A stretch of 64,000 nt of DNA from JANPIX01 sp031425195 (GTDB lineage Bacteria > Pseudomonadota > Alphaproteobacteria > Rhodobacterales > Rhodobacteraceae): positions 1 to 64,000 of the forward strand of contig JANPIX010000018.1 of NCBI GenBank assembly GCA_031425195.1. The letters run 5' to 3'. The notes below the pieces were generated by a model, which saw only the letters and a program-made list of their open reading frames with translations, did no database searches and was not told where the DNA came from. This document shows positions 1-10,888 of the stretch, in pieces. How positions within the stretch are numbered: position 1 is the first letter of the stretch; each line of letters opens with the position of its first letter. A program made the position numbers and the translations under genes.

Positions 1-1306
1 GCGCCCCCCCCTGCCGGGTGGCCGCGCCCCCCCGCCGCCCCCCGGGGGCGCCGCCCCCCTTCCCCCCCTCGTGGCCGGTGGTGGGCCCCCCCCCGCGCGG
101 GTGCCCCCCCCCCGCCCGGGCCCGCGCCACGGCCCGGGTGATGAACCAGCGCCATGAGCCGTCGCGGACCCGCACCCTGAACTGGGTTTCGTAGCGATCT
201 CCGGCGGCGAGGGCTGCCTGCCATCGCGCCGCCGCCAAGGGCAAATCGTCGGGATGCACCCGGTTGACCCAGTTGGCGCCCGACAATTCCTCGGCGGTGG
301 CGCCCAGCTCGTCCAGCGTGCGGTCGTTGAACCAGTCGAGCAGGCCGTCCGGTGTTGCGGTCCAGACCTGATTGGGCATGGCCTGGGCGAAACTGGAATA
401 GCGCGCCTCGCTCTCGCTGAGCGCGGTCTCGGCCAGCACCCGGCTGGTGACGTCGGAACCTTGAATCAGGGTACCGTAGGTGGCGCCTTCGGCGTCCCGC
501 ATCGGCTGCATGATGAAGTCGACGAAGCGGTCTTCCATGGCGCCGCCTGGCCCGCGGGCGAGGCGGGCGGGAGCTGAGAAACGGAACTCAGGCTTGCCCG
601 TGGAGTATGCCCGGTCCATTTCCTCATAGAAACCTTGGCCGGCAAGCTCCGGCAGTGCCTCGCGGACCGTCAGGCCGATCAGCGCTCGCTGGCCGACCAC
701 CTCGTAGTAGGCGGGATTGACGTATTCGTAGCGGTGCTCCGGCCCGGTCAGCATCGCGGTGAAGATCATCGTCTGGTCGAACATGGACCGCAGCCGCTCG
801 GCCTCGCCCGCCAGCCAGCGTTCGGCGCGAACCCGCTTGGTGGTATCGACCACGATGGCGATGACGCCGCCGGGCCGGCCGTCGTCACCGGGTACGGGCG
901 AATAGTCGAGGTCCAGGAAGACCTCTTCGCCCACACCGCCTTCCCGGTAGAGGGTGAGCGCCACGTCCTTGTACTGCAGCTGGCCACCGGCGAGGCCGAC
1001 ATGCATGACGTTGTCGTTGAAGTCGGCCACTTCGGGCCAGGCTTCGCGCACTGGCAGGCCGAGTTGCGTCGGGTGCCGCCCGCCGGCAAAGACGGCAAAG
1101 GAATCATTGTAGATCATGGTGCCCGGCTCGCCCCACAGGAGCACCATGGCCACGGGGGAGCGCAGGATCAGTCCTACTGCCGAGCGCAGGCTTTGCGGCC
1201 AGTCCGCCAGCGGGCCGATTGCCGTGGTCGACCAGTCGAGGGCGGCTACCCTCTCGCCCATTTCGCCGCCGCTGGTGAGGAAGGCAAAGCTATCAGGCTC
1301 GGACAA
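1..1306 (-). CDS. Multi-PAS sensor protein, N-terminal part (runs off left edge)
   Basis: The frame stays open from 1306 to the left edge, so the C-terminus, and any kinase domain, is missing. I chose a TTG start at 1304-1306 with AGGGA about six bases upstream. It gives LSEPDSFAFLTSGGEMGERV, and the next option is the ATG at 1261. Residues 1-130 form a PAS-like module (ALDWSTTAIGPLADWP, then MIYNDSFAVFAGGRHP), residues about 150-285 a second PAS, and residues about 310-390 a third (QVWTATPDGLLDWFND, RVHPDDLP, WRWFITR). Proteins of this design are usually HWE-family histidine kinases or diguanylate cyclases, and the output domain cannot be seen here. The last 40 or so codons near base 1 are poly-Gly-like and probably sequence error rather than protein. 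Confidence 0.8.
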   Translation of the reverse strand, partial: MSEPDSFAFLTSGGEMGERVAALDWSTTAIGPLADWPQSLRSAVGLILRSPVAMVLLWGEPGTMIYNDSFAVFAGGRHPTQLGLPVREAWPEVADFNDNVMHVGLAGGQLQYKDVALTLYREGGVGEEVFLDLDYSPVPGDDGRPGGVIAIVVDTTKRVRAERWLAGEAERLRSMFDQTMIFTAMLTGPEHRYEYVNPAYYEVVGQRALIGLTVREALPELAGQGFYEEMDRAYSTGKPEFRFSAPARLARGPGGAMEDRFVDFIMQPMRDAEGATYGTLIQGSDVTSRVLAETALSESEARYSSFAQAMPNQVWTATPDGLLDWFNDRTLDELGATAEELSGANWVNRVHPDDLPLAAARWQAALAAGDRYETQFRVRVRDGSWRWFITRAVARARAGGGHPRGGGPTTGHEGGKGGGAPGGRRGGAATRQGGA

Positions 1307-1403
1307 AAAAGGTTCCCTCAGCCCGGTGGTGCCGATGATGCGCGACCGCTGATAGGGCGCGCGCCCGTGTTGCAGCAAGACTGGGGAGGCGTTGTCAAGC
1401 CGA

Positions 1404-2876
<1,473 letters not shown>

Positions 2877-2964
2877 GTGGAACTGGTCTTTCTTCTGTCC
2901 TTGAATGATCCCGCGAGGAAGGCACCAAGCCCTGACGCAAAGGTGCGGGACCATACAGCGACAG

Positions 2965-2994
2965 AAAAAAGGGGCGGGGAATTCCCCCGCCCCT
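2965..2994 (-). terminator. Intrinsic terminator after glpV
   Basis: GGGGCGGGG (2971-2979) pairs with CCCCGCCCC (2985-2993) around a five-base loop. On the minus strand the stem is followed by six T's (complement of 2965-2970). It sits 11 bases beyond the glpV stop codon and 88 bases before the glpK start, so it separates the transporter genes from the kinase gene. Confidence 0.85.
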
Positions 2995-3004
2995 TCCTTT
3001 CAAG

Positions 3005-4723
3005 TCACTGCCAGGATTTGATCAGCTCGTCATAGGCGATGGTTTCGCCTTGGGGCTTTTCGTTTTCAAGCTTGGCGACCGGCGCGCCGGGGGCATCAAG
3101 CCAGACCTGCGCATCCTGTTCTTCGTTCATCTTCGGGCCGATGTCGCCTTGAACGCCTGCGCGTTCCAGACGTTCCAGCACCTTTTCCTGCTCGGAGCAC
3201 AGGCTATCCAGCGCTTCCTGCGGGGTTTTCGCCCCCGACATGGCATCGCCGATGTTCTGCCACCAAAGCTGGGCCATCTTCGGGTAATCCGGGATGTTGG
3301 TGCCGGTGGGCGACCACGCAACGCGCGCGGGCGAACGGTAGAACTCCACCAGACCGCCCAGTTTCGGCGCGCGGTCTGTGAAGTGCTGGCTGTCGATCGT
3401 CGACTGACGGATGAAGGTCAGGCCGACATCGGACTTCTTCAGGTCAACCGTCTTGGAAGTGACGAACTGTGCGTAAAGCCAGGCGGCCTGTGCACGGTCC
3501 ACCGGAGTGGATTTCATCAGCGTCCACGACCCAACGTCCTGATAACCGACCTTGGTGCCTTCCTGCCAGTACGCGCCATGGGGCGACGGAGCCATACGCC
3601 ATTTCGGCGTGCCGTCCTCGTTCATCACAGGCAAGCCTGCCTTGACCATATCGGCGGTAAAGGCGGTGTACCAGAACATCTGCTGCGCGATTTCGCCCTG
3701 TGCTGGCACCGGTCCGGCTTCGCCGAACACCATGCCCGCTGCTTCCGGAGGCGAATACTTTTGCAGCCACTCGATCGACTTGGTCACGGCATAGACGGCC
3801 GCCGCGTCGTTTGTCGCACCGCCACGTGCGACGCAAGACCCGACCGGACGCGAGTTTTCGTCAACCCGCACACCCCATTCGTCAACCGGCAGGCCGTTCG
3901 GCTCGCCCACATCCCCCATGCCGGCCATCGACATCCACGCGTCGGTGTAACGCCAGCCAAGCGACGGGTCCTTCTTGCCATAGTCCATGTTGCCAAAGAC
4001 TTTCGCCGGTCCGCCCGCATAGGTCATGTCGCGGCCGGTGAAGAATTCGGCGATGTCTTCATAGGCAGACCAGTTCAGCGGCACGCCCAGATCATAGCCG
4101 TATTTCGCCTTGAAATCTTCCTTGGTCTTCGCGTCGTTGAACCAGTCATAGCGGAACCAGTAAAGGTTCGCGAACTGCTGATCGGGCAGTTGGTACAGTT
4201 TGCCATCGGGGGCGGTGGTGAATTTCGTCCCGATGAAATCTGCCAGATCAAGTGTCGGGCTGGTGACAGCGGCACCTTCGCCGGCCATCCAGTCCGTCAG
4301 GTTGCGGGCCTGCTGATACCGCCAGTGGGTGCCGATCAGGTCGCTGTCGTTGATATAGGCGTCATAGATGTTTTCGCCCGACTGCATCTGTGTCTGCAGC
4401 TTTTCCACCACGTCGCCTTCACCGATCAGATCATGCGTAACCTTGATACCGGTGATCGCTGTGAATGCCGGGGCAAGCACCTTGGATTCGTATTCGTGCG
4501 TCGTGATGGTTTCCGAAACGACCTTGATCTCCATGCCGGCCAGCGGGGCCGCCGCGTCGACGAACCACTGCATCTCGGCTTCTTGCGCGGCGCGGTCGAG
4601 CGTAGAAAGGTCGCCGATTTCGGCATCGAGAAAGGCTTTCGCCGCCTCGATATCCGCCCAGGCTGGCGCGCCCAGGGCCATGAGCGCAAGCGCCATGGCG
4701 GTTGTGGAGTGTCGCAATCTCAT
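3005..4723 (-). CDS. glpV: Glycerol ABC transporter substrate-binding protein
   Basis: A 572-residue periplasmic solute-binding protein. A Sec signal peptide (MRLRHSTTAMALALMALG, cleavage after APAWA) precedes the mature domain. It is longer than ordinary family-1 binding proteins, as is typical of the GlpV type described for the glpSTPQUV glycerol transporter of Rhizobium leguminosarum. The start ATG 4721-4723 has a strong GGGAGG ribosome site seven bases upstream. It is the last gene of the transporter operon before a terminator, with glpU 72 bases upstream. The assignment to glycerol rests on family and on the flanking glpD, glpK and glpR. Ligand residues were not checked. Confidence 0.93.
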   Translation of the reverse strand: MRLRHSTTAMALALMALGAPAWADIEAAKAFLDAEIGDLSTLDRAAQEAEMQWFVDAAAPLAGMEIKVVSETITTHEYESKVLAPAFTAITGIKVTHDLIGEGDVVEKLQTQMQSGENIYDAYINDSDLIGTHWRYQQARNLTDWMAGEGAAVTSPTLDLADFIGTKFTTAPDGKLYQLPDQQFANLYWFRYDWFNDAKTKEDFKAKYGYDLGVPLNWSAYEDIAEFFTGRDMTYAGGPAKVFGNMDYGKKDPSLGWRYTDAWMSMAGMGDVGEPNGLPVDEWGVRVDENSRPVGSCVARGGATNDAAAVYAVTKSIEWLQKYSPPEAAGMVFGEAGPVPAQGEIAQQMFWYTAFTADMVKAGLPVMNEDGTPKWRMAPSPHGAYWQEGTKVGYQDVGSWTLMKSTPVDRAQAAWLYAQFVTSKTVDLKKSDVGLTFIRQSTIDSQHFTDRAPKLGGLVEFYRSPARVAWSPTGTNIPDYPKMAQLWWQNIGDAMSGAKTPQEALDSLCSEQEKVLERLERAGVQGDIGPKMNEEQDAQVWLDAPGAPVAKLENEKPQGETIAYDELIKSWQ

Positions 4724-4795
4724 TTTATTCCTCCCAGAATGTTGAGACTTGTTCAGACTTGCGGGAAGGCGCGCCCCGCGTGCGATTTGCCCTTC

Positions 4796-5196
4796 TCAGA
4801 CCCAGCGGAACACGCCCACTGCGTAGATCAGGCAGAGGATCAGCGCGATCCAGACGGGCGCGCCGAAGGTGGCGAGATAGGCAATCGCAATGAATGCCGA
4901 TCCCAAAAGCGAAATGAAAAGCCTGTCGCCCCGCGTCGTTTCGATCCGCAGAAGTCCGACACGCGGCGTTTCGGGGTAATTGACCGCCAGCACCGTAAAG
5001 GTGATCAGCAGACAGGCGATGATGAAAAAGAACAGCGCCGTGGGAAGCGTCCATGCCATCCAGCCGCCCGCAATCATCGGGTCGGTCCAGGCGATGCCAT
5101 CCTCGGTGCGCGGGGTAACCGCGATCAACGCCGCAAGTATCGCCGCCATCACCAGAACGATGATGCCAATGGTTGTCTTGCCGATGGTTCGCGTCA

Positions 5197-5197
<1 letters not shown>
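4796..5197 (-). CDS. glpU: Small integral membrane protein of the glycerol ABC operon (DUF2160)
   Basis: A 133-residue protein with four hydrophobic segments (IGIIVLVMAAILAALIAV, TALFFFIIACLLITFTVLAV, FISLLGSAFIAIAYLATFG, VWIALILCLIYAVGVF). It matches the DUF2160 protein found between the second permease and the binding protein in rhizobial glp operons, where it is called GlpU. Its molecular role is not established. The ATG at 5195-5197 overlaps the glpQ stop by one base (TGATG), which suggests translational coupling. A longer in-frame extension to 5557 lies inside glpQ and is not real. Confidence 0.88.
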
Positions 5198-5999
<802 letters not shown>

Positions 6000-6000
<1 letters not shown>

Positions 6001-6872
6001 CAGAACGCCTCCTTCTTGTCGAGGTTCGTCATCACCGTATAGAAAACCCAACTGACCAGCAGGATGACAAGGAAATACATCAGGCTGAACGCGGCAGCGG
6101 GGCCAAGGTCGAACTGTCCGGTGGCCATCTTCACAAGGTCAATCGACAGGAAGGTGGTGGAGTTGCCCGGCCCGCCCCCGGTGACGACAAACGGCTCTGT
6201 GTAGATCATGAAGCTGTCCATGAACCGCAGCAGAATGGCGATCAGCAGAACCCCCTGCATCTTTGGCAACTCGATGAAGCGGAACACCGACATGCGGCTT
6301 GCCTGATCAATCTTGGCCGCCTGATAATAGGCTTCGGGAATGGATTGCAGCCCGGCGTAAGCCAAAAGCGCCACCAGCGACGTCCAGTGCCAGACATCCA
6401 TCACCACCACGGTGATCCAGGCATCCAGCGCATCATTGGTATAGTTGTAGTCGATGCCCATCGCAGCCAGCGTATGGCCCAGCAGACCAATGTCGACCCG
6501 CCCGAAAATCTGCCAGATCGTCCCCACCACGTTGAACGGAATGAGCAATGGCAACGACATGACGACAAGGCAGAAACTGGCCCAGAACCCCTATTTCGGC
6601 ATGTTCAGCGCGATGAAGATGCCCAGCGGCACCTCGATCGCAAGGATGATCGCGGAAAACAGGATATTGCGCCACAGCGCCTCGTGCATCCTGTCGGATG
6701 CGATGGCGTCTGAAAACCACTCCAGCCCGGCCCAGAAGAATTCGTTGTTCCCGAATGTGTCCTGCACCGAATAGTTCACCACCGTCATCAGCGGCAACAC
6801 CGCCGAAAACGCGACGAGCACCAGAACCGGAATGACCAGAAACCACGCCTTGTTGTTTTGCGTCTTGTCCAT
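6000..6872 (-). pseudogene. glpP: Glycerol ABC transporter permease (first), interrupted by an in-frame TAG
   Basis: Both halves are in one frame: residues 1-93 (MDKTQNNKAWFLVIPVLV to IALNMPK), then TAG at 6591-6593, then GFWASFCLVVMSLPLLIPFN onward with a normal EAA loop (AGLQSIPEAYYQAAKID) and end. Full length would be 290 residues, which is normal for the family. The flanking sequence is otherwise undamaged and no frame shift is needed. The TAG sits where a charged residue would be expected after MPK, so a one-base change from AAG, GAG or CAG is likely. It is either a recent nonsense mutation or a base-calling error. The ATG at 6558-6560 could restart translation but would lose the first membrane segments. 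Confidence 0.85.
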
Positions 6873-7954
6873 CAGGCGGCCTTTCCGACAGGGGCCACAC
6901 GCCAGTCGTCGGCGTAGACGTTGATCTTTTCAGGCTCGAACGCCACGCGCGTGGCGTCTGCGGCGATGGCCGTGCCCTCGGCTGCGATGATGTTCAGGGC
7001 TGACCCCGCAACAGTACCCCGGATGATGCGGTGGCGGCCCACATCTTCAACGCGGCTTAGCGTGAAGGGCAGGCCTGGCCCGGTGGTCAGATGCGCGAAT
7101 TCCGGGCGGATACCGATCTGCGTGCGCCCCTGCACCGCGCCGTAAGCGGCACCCAGCGGCACCTCGACCCCCGCCAGCGTGGCGCGACTTCCGTCAACGC
7201 GCGCCTCCAGCAGGTTCATCCCCGGCGATCCGATGAAATAGCCGACAAAGGTGTGCGCCGGGGTTTCGAACAATTCCTGCGGCGTGCCCATCTGCACAAC
7301 GCGGCCGTCATACATCACCACCACCTTGTCGGCGAAGGTCAGCGCCTCGGTCTGGTCATGGGTCACATAGATCATCGTGTGGCCGAATTCGCGGTGCAGC
7401 GATTTCAACTGCGTGCGGAGTTCCCATTTCATGTGCGGGTCGATCACCGTCAGCGGTTCATCGAACAGGATGGCGTTCACATCCTCGCGCACCATGCCCC
7501 GCCCCAGACTGATCTTCTGTTTGGCATCGGCGGTCAGCCCGCGCGCCTTGCGGTCAAGCTTGGCCTCCATCCCGATCATCGCGGCAATCTGCCCGACGCG
7601 CGCCTTGATATAGGCGGCGTCCATCCCCCGGTTGCGCAGCGGAAAAGCCAGATTGTCGCGCACCGTCATGGTGTCGTAGACAACTGGAAACTGGAACACC
7701 TGCGCAATGTTGCGCGCCGCCGTGGGGGCATCGGTCACATCGGTTTCGCCGAACAGCACCCGCCCGTGACTGGGCCGCACAAGGCCCGAGATGATGTTCA
7801 AAAGCGTGGTCTTGCCACAGCCCGACGATCCCAGAAGGGCATAGGCCCCGCCATCCTGCCAGACATGATCCATTTCCTTCAGCGCGAAATCCGCTTCGCC
7901 CTTGGGATTGGGGAAATAGCTGTGCGCCAGTTTCGAGAGGGTGATCTGCGACAT
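6872..7954 (-). CDS. glpT: Glycerol ABC transporter ATPase with degenerate signature motif
   Basis: A 360-residue cytoplasmic ATPase of the MalK/UgpC class. Walker A GSSGCGKTT lies at 42-50, the Q-loop VFQFP near 86-90, Walker B AILFDEP at 161-167 and the switch histidine in YVTHD at H199. The LSGGQ signature is replaced by LTADAKQK (140-147). A C-terminal TOBE-like domain (IGIRPEFAHL) follows. The start abuts the glpS stop (TGA then ATG) and the stop overlaps the glpP start by one base. In an ABC dimer the LSGGQ of one subunit acts on the partner's ATP, so this protein would not complete the GlpS site but would supply the catalytic half of the other. Confidence 0.94.
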   Translation of the reverse strand: MSQITLSKLAHSYFPNPKGEADFALKEMDHVWQDGGAYALLGSSGCGKTTLLNIISGLVRPSHGRVLFGETDVTDAPTAARNIAQVFQFPVVYDTMTVRDNLAFPLRNRGMDAAYIKARVGQIAAMIGMEAKLDRKARGLTADAKQKISLGRGMVREDVNAILFDEPLTVIDPHMKWELRTQLKSLHREFGHTMIYVTHDQTEALTFADKVVVMYDGRVVQMGTPQELFETPAHTFVGYFIGSPGMNLLEARVDGSRATLAGVEVPLGAAYGAVQGRTQIGIRPEFAHLTTGPGLPFTLSRVEDVGRHRIIRGTVAGSALNIIAAEGTAIAADATRVAFEPEKINVYADDWRVAPVGKAA

Positions 7955-9040
7955 TCACGCCACCTTTGCATATGCGGCGGGCACAGCAAGCTGCCCGTCT
8001 TCGGTGAACAGGTAAAGATGCGCTGGATTGATCCACACCGTCAAAGCATCGCCGGGGTCAAGCGTCTGAACCCCGTGCACCAGCCCGACCCAGCGGCCAT
8101 CGCCCGGATCAAGGTGCAGAAAGGTTTCGGAACCAGTGATTTCCGTAATCACCACCTTGGTGGGAAACGCCACCGCCCCCGGATCGTCCTGATGCATCGA
8201 CAGGTGATTGGCACGGAACCCCGCCATATACCGCCCGTCCGCCAGTTCCGCCAACGGCCCTGACGCGGCCACTTGTGTCCGGCCCAGCGTCAATTGCCCC
8301 GCCTGTTTCACGCAGGGCATGAAGTTCATCGGCGGGTCGCTGAACACACGTGCAGTTGTCGCGTCATTGGGTTGACGGTAGACGGTCGGCGTCGGCCCAA
8401 ATTGCGTGACCCGGCCTTCCCACAACGTCGCCGTGTTGCCACCCAGCAGCAGCGCCTCTTCGGGTTCGGTTGTCGCATAAACAAAGATCGCGCCCGACGC
8501 TTCGAATATCTTGGGGATTTCCACCCGCAATTCCTCGCGCAACTTGTAGTCAAGGTTCGCCAGCGGTTCATCGAGCAAGACCAACTCCGCCCCCTTGACC
8601 AGCGCCCGCGCCAGGGCACAGCGTTGCTGCTGCCCGCCCGACAGTTCCAATGGCTTGCGCCCCAGCATCGGCGTCAGTTTGAGCATGTCTGCCGTCGACC
8701 TGACGGCACGATCAATCGCGGCCTTGTCCATCCCCATCAGCCGCAAGGGCGAGGCAATGTTTTCATAGACCGACATGGCCGGGTAGTTGATGAACTGCTG
8801 ATATACCATTGCGACGCGCCGGTCCTGCACCCGCATTCCGGTCACATCGGTCCCGTTCCAGAACAGCCGCCCGGTGGTGGGAACATCCAGCCCCGCCATC
8901 AGACGCATCAAGCTGGTCTTGCCAGACGAGGTTGGCCCCAAAAGCACGTTCATCGTGCCTTTTTCCAGAGTCAGGTCGGTGGGTTGGATATGCACACGCC
9001 CCGCAACCGTGCGACTGATCGCCTTGAATTCCAGCGCCAT
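7955..9040 (-). CDS. glpS: Glycerol ABC transporter ATPase lacking the switch histidine
   Basis: A 361-residue ABC ATPase. Walker A GPTSSGKT is at 35-42, the Q-loop YQQF near 80-83, a canonical LSGGQ at 133-137 and Walker B LVLLDEP at 153-159. The H-loop reads VYATTEPEE, so the usual His is Thr191. A TOBE-like C-terminal domain follows (AGFRANHLSMHQ). I chose ATG 9038-9040 (MALEFKAISRTV); the longer frame to 9115 lies inside glpD. The gap to the glpD stop is ten bases. It pairs with GlpT in the glycerol importer. Confidence 0.94.
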   Translation of the reverse strand: MALEFKAISRTVAGRVHIQPTDLTLEKGTMNVLLGPTSSGKTSLMRLMAGLDVPTTGRLFWNGTDVTGMRVQDRRVAMVYQQFINYPAMSVYENIASPLRLMGMDKAAIDRAVRSTADMLKLTPMLGRKPLELSGGQQQRCALARALVKGAELVLLDEPLANLDYKLREELRVEIPKIFEASGAIFVYATTEPEEALLLGGNTATLWEGRVTQFGPTPTVYRQPNDATTARVFSDPPMNFMPCVKQAGQLTLGRTQVAASGPLAELADGRYMAGFRANHLSMHQDDPGAVAFPTKVVITEITGSETFLHLDPGDGRWVGLVHGVQTLDPGDALTVWINPAHLYLFTEDGQLAVPAAYAKVA

Positions 9041-9050
9041 GCCGTTCCCC

Positions 9051-10646
9051 CTATTCCGCCGCCGGGCTGTGCGCCCGTTGCGCGGATTGCGCCATGAAGT
9101 CATCCAGCGCGGCAATCTGTGCTGCCGTCAGCCGCAATCCCAGTTTCGTGCGCCGCCAGACCACATCCGCCGCCTTGCGCGCGTATTCCCGCGTCATCAG
9201 CCAGCCAACCTCGGCTTCGGTCAGTGTCGCCCCGAAATCGCGGCCCAGATCGGCGGCAGACTTGGCCCGTCCCAGAACAAGCGCGGCTTCCGTGCCATAG
9301 GCCCGGATCAGACGCCCCGCCCAGTAATCGGTCAGGAACGGGTAATCCCGCTTCAACGTCGCCGTCAGATCAGCCGCGCCATCATAAGGAAAGTCGCCGC
9401 CCGGCATCGCGACCCGCGCTGTCCAGGCACCCTTGGCCTTGGGAAACAGCGGTGCAAGCTTTGCCAGCGCTGATTCCGCAAGACGGCGGTACGTCGTGAT
9501 CTTGCCCCCGAACACATTGAGCAGTGGTGCGCCGTTCTGGTCAAGCGACAGAACATAATCCCGCGTTGCCGCAGTGGCCGATTTCGCACCGTCGTTATAC
9601 AGGGGCCGCACACCGGAATAGGTCCACACCACGTCAGCCTCGGTCACCGGCTTCTTGAAATACTCGCTGGCGAACCGGCACAGATAGGACTTTTCCTCGG
9701 GCGTGCAGACGGCATCGCCGGGCGTGCCTGTGTGGTCCTGATCCGTTGTGCCGATCAGGGTGAAATCCTGCTCATAAGGAATGGCAAAGATGATGCGCCC
9801 GTCGGCCCCCTGAAAGAAATAGCAGCGGTCATGGTCGAACAATCGCTTTGTCACGATATGACTGCCGCGAACCAGCCGCACCCCTTCTGATGAATTGATG
9901 CGCAAGGTGTTCTGGATCACGTCCTGCACCCATGGCCCGCCCGCGTTGACCATCGCGCGGGCCTGATGCACCGCGCGGCCGTTCGGGCCTTCGACGGTCA
10001 CATCCCAATGGTCGGCGTGGCGCTCTGCCGAAACCACGCGCGTGCCAACCATGATCGTGGCGCCACGCGCCTCGGCGTCGCGGGCGTTCAGCACGACAAG
10101 CCGGGAATCTTCGACCCAGCAATCGGAATATTCGAACGCATGCTGAAACTTGGGTTTGAGCGCGGCCCCTGCCGGGTCGTTCTGCAGATCAATCGTGCGC
10201 GCCTTGGGCAGGATCTTGCGGCCGCCCATGTTGTCGTAAAGCGCCAGACCGAACCGGATCAGCCACGCGGGCCTGCGCCCCCGCATCCACGGCATGACCC
10301 GCGCCAACAGCCGCGCGGTGGGGGTGTCGCCTTCGAACCTCATGTCGGCATGATAGGGCAGAACGAACCGCATCGGCCAACTGATATGGGGCATGGCCAC
10401 CATAAGCGTCTCGCGCTCTTCCAGTGCCTCGCGCACCAGCCGGAACTCGAAATACTCCAGATACCGCAACCCGCCGTGAAACAGTTTCGTCGACGCGCTT
10501 GACGTGGCCTGTGCCAGATCGCCCTGCTCTGCCAGAACAACCGACAATCCACGGCCCGCTGCATCACGCGCGATGCCGCATCCGTTGATCCCGCCACCGA
10601 TGATGAACAGATCGGCCATCGCCGATCCGCCGGGTGTTGGTTGCAC
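9051..10646 (-). CDS. glpD: FAD-dependent glycerol-3-phosphate dehydrogenase
   Basis: This 531-residue membrane-associated flavoenzyme oxidises glycerol 3-phosphate to dihydroxyacetone phosphate and passes electrons to quinone. The N-terminal FAD site reads LFIIGGGINGCGIARD. TSSASTKLFHGGLRYLE and the late FGGKITTYRRLAE block are GlpD signatures. Two starts are possible: a GTG at 10644-10646 with GGGAGGA six bases upstream, and an ATG at 10617-10619 with only a weak site. I prefer the GTG because of the ribosome site, although the conserved part begins at the ATG. It is the first gene of the minus-strand glp operon and faces glpR across a 242-base promoter region. Confidence 0.96.
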   Translation of the reverse strand: MQPTPGGSAMADLFIIGGGINGCGIARDAAGRGLSVVLAEQGDLAQATSSASTKLFHGGLRYLEYFEFRLVREALEERETLMVAMPHISWPMRFVLPYHADMRFEGDTPTARLLARVMPWMRGRRPAWLIRFGLALYDNMGGRKILPKARTIDLQNDPAGAALKPKFQHAFEYSDCWVEDSRLVVLNARDAEARGATIMVGTRVVSAERHADHWDVTVEGPNGRAVHQARAMVNAGGPWVQDVIQNTLRINSSEGVRLVRGSHIVTKRLFDHDRCYFFQGADGRIIFAIPYEQDFTLIGTTDQDHTGTPGDAVCTPEEKSYLCRFASEYFKKPVTEADVVWTYSGVRPLYNDGAKSATAATRDYVLSLDQNGAPLLNVFGGKITTYRRLAESALAKLAPLFPKAKGAWTARVAMPGGDFPYDGAADLTATLKRDYPFLTDYWAGRLIRAYGTEAALVLGRAKSAADLGRDFGATLTEAEVGWLMTREYARKAADVVWRRTKLGLRLTAAQIAALDDFMAQSAQRAHSPAAE

Positions 10647-10888
10647 GTCGTTCCTCCCGCCATTGCAGATGCCAAATGACCGATTTCCGGCGGGTCTGTC
10701 AAAAAGAATATTCGTTTCTGCGCGTTTTTTATTAAAACGAACTTTCACGCTGCGATGCGGCAATGAAAACGATAGGTAATTCACTGTTTACGATCATCAT
10801 CCCGAAAATCCATGCTGCACCTGCATAGAAATTCTCTGCATGACGTTACGGTCAAACGGTGTAAAACCATCCAGCACGGTGCCTGGGG
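10647..10888. promoter_or_regulatory. glpD-glpR divergent promoter region with AAACGA elements
   Basis: This AT-rich gap separates the divergent glp operon and glpR. TTCGTTT (10711-10717) and AAACGAA (10735-10741) form an inverted pair with a 17-base spacer, and AAAACGA recurs at 10766-10772. Repeated TTTCG/CGAAA-like half sites are usual for DeoR-family repressors, so these are candidate GlpR operators for both directions. No -35/-10 pair was assigned with confidence. Confidence 0.5.

Noticed and set aside
1..125. Real glycine-rich tail of the sensor protein
   Set aside because: The homopolymers do not resemble codon use elsewhere and replace a conserved PAS segment, so sequence error is more likely.
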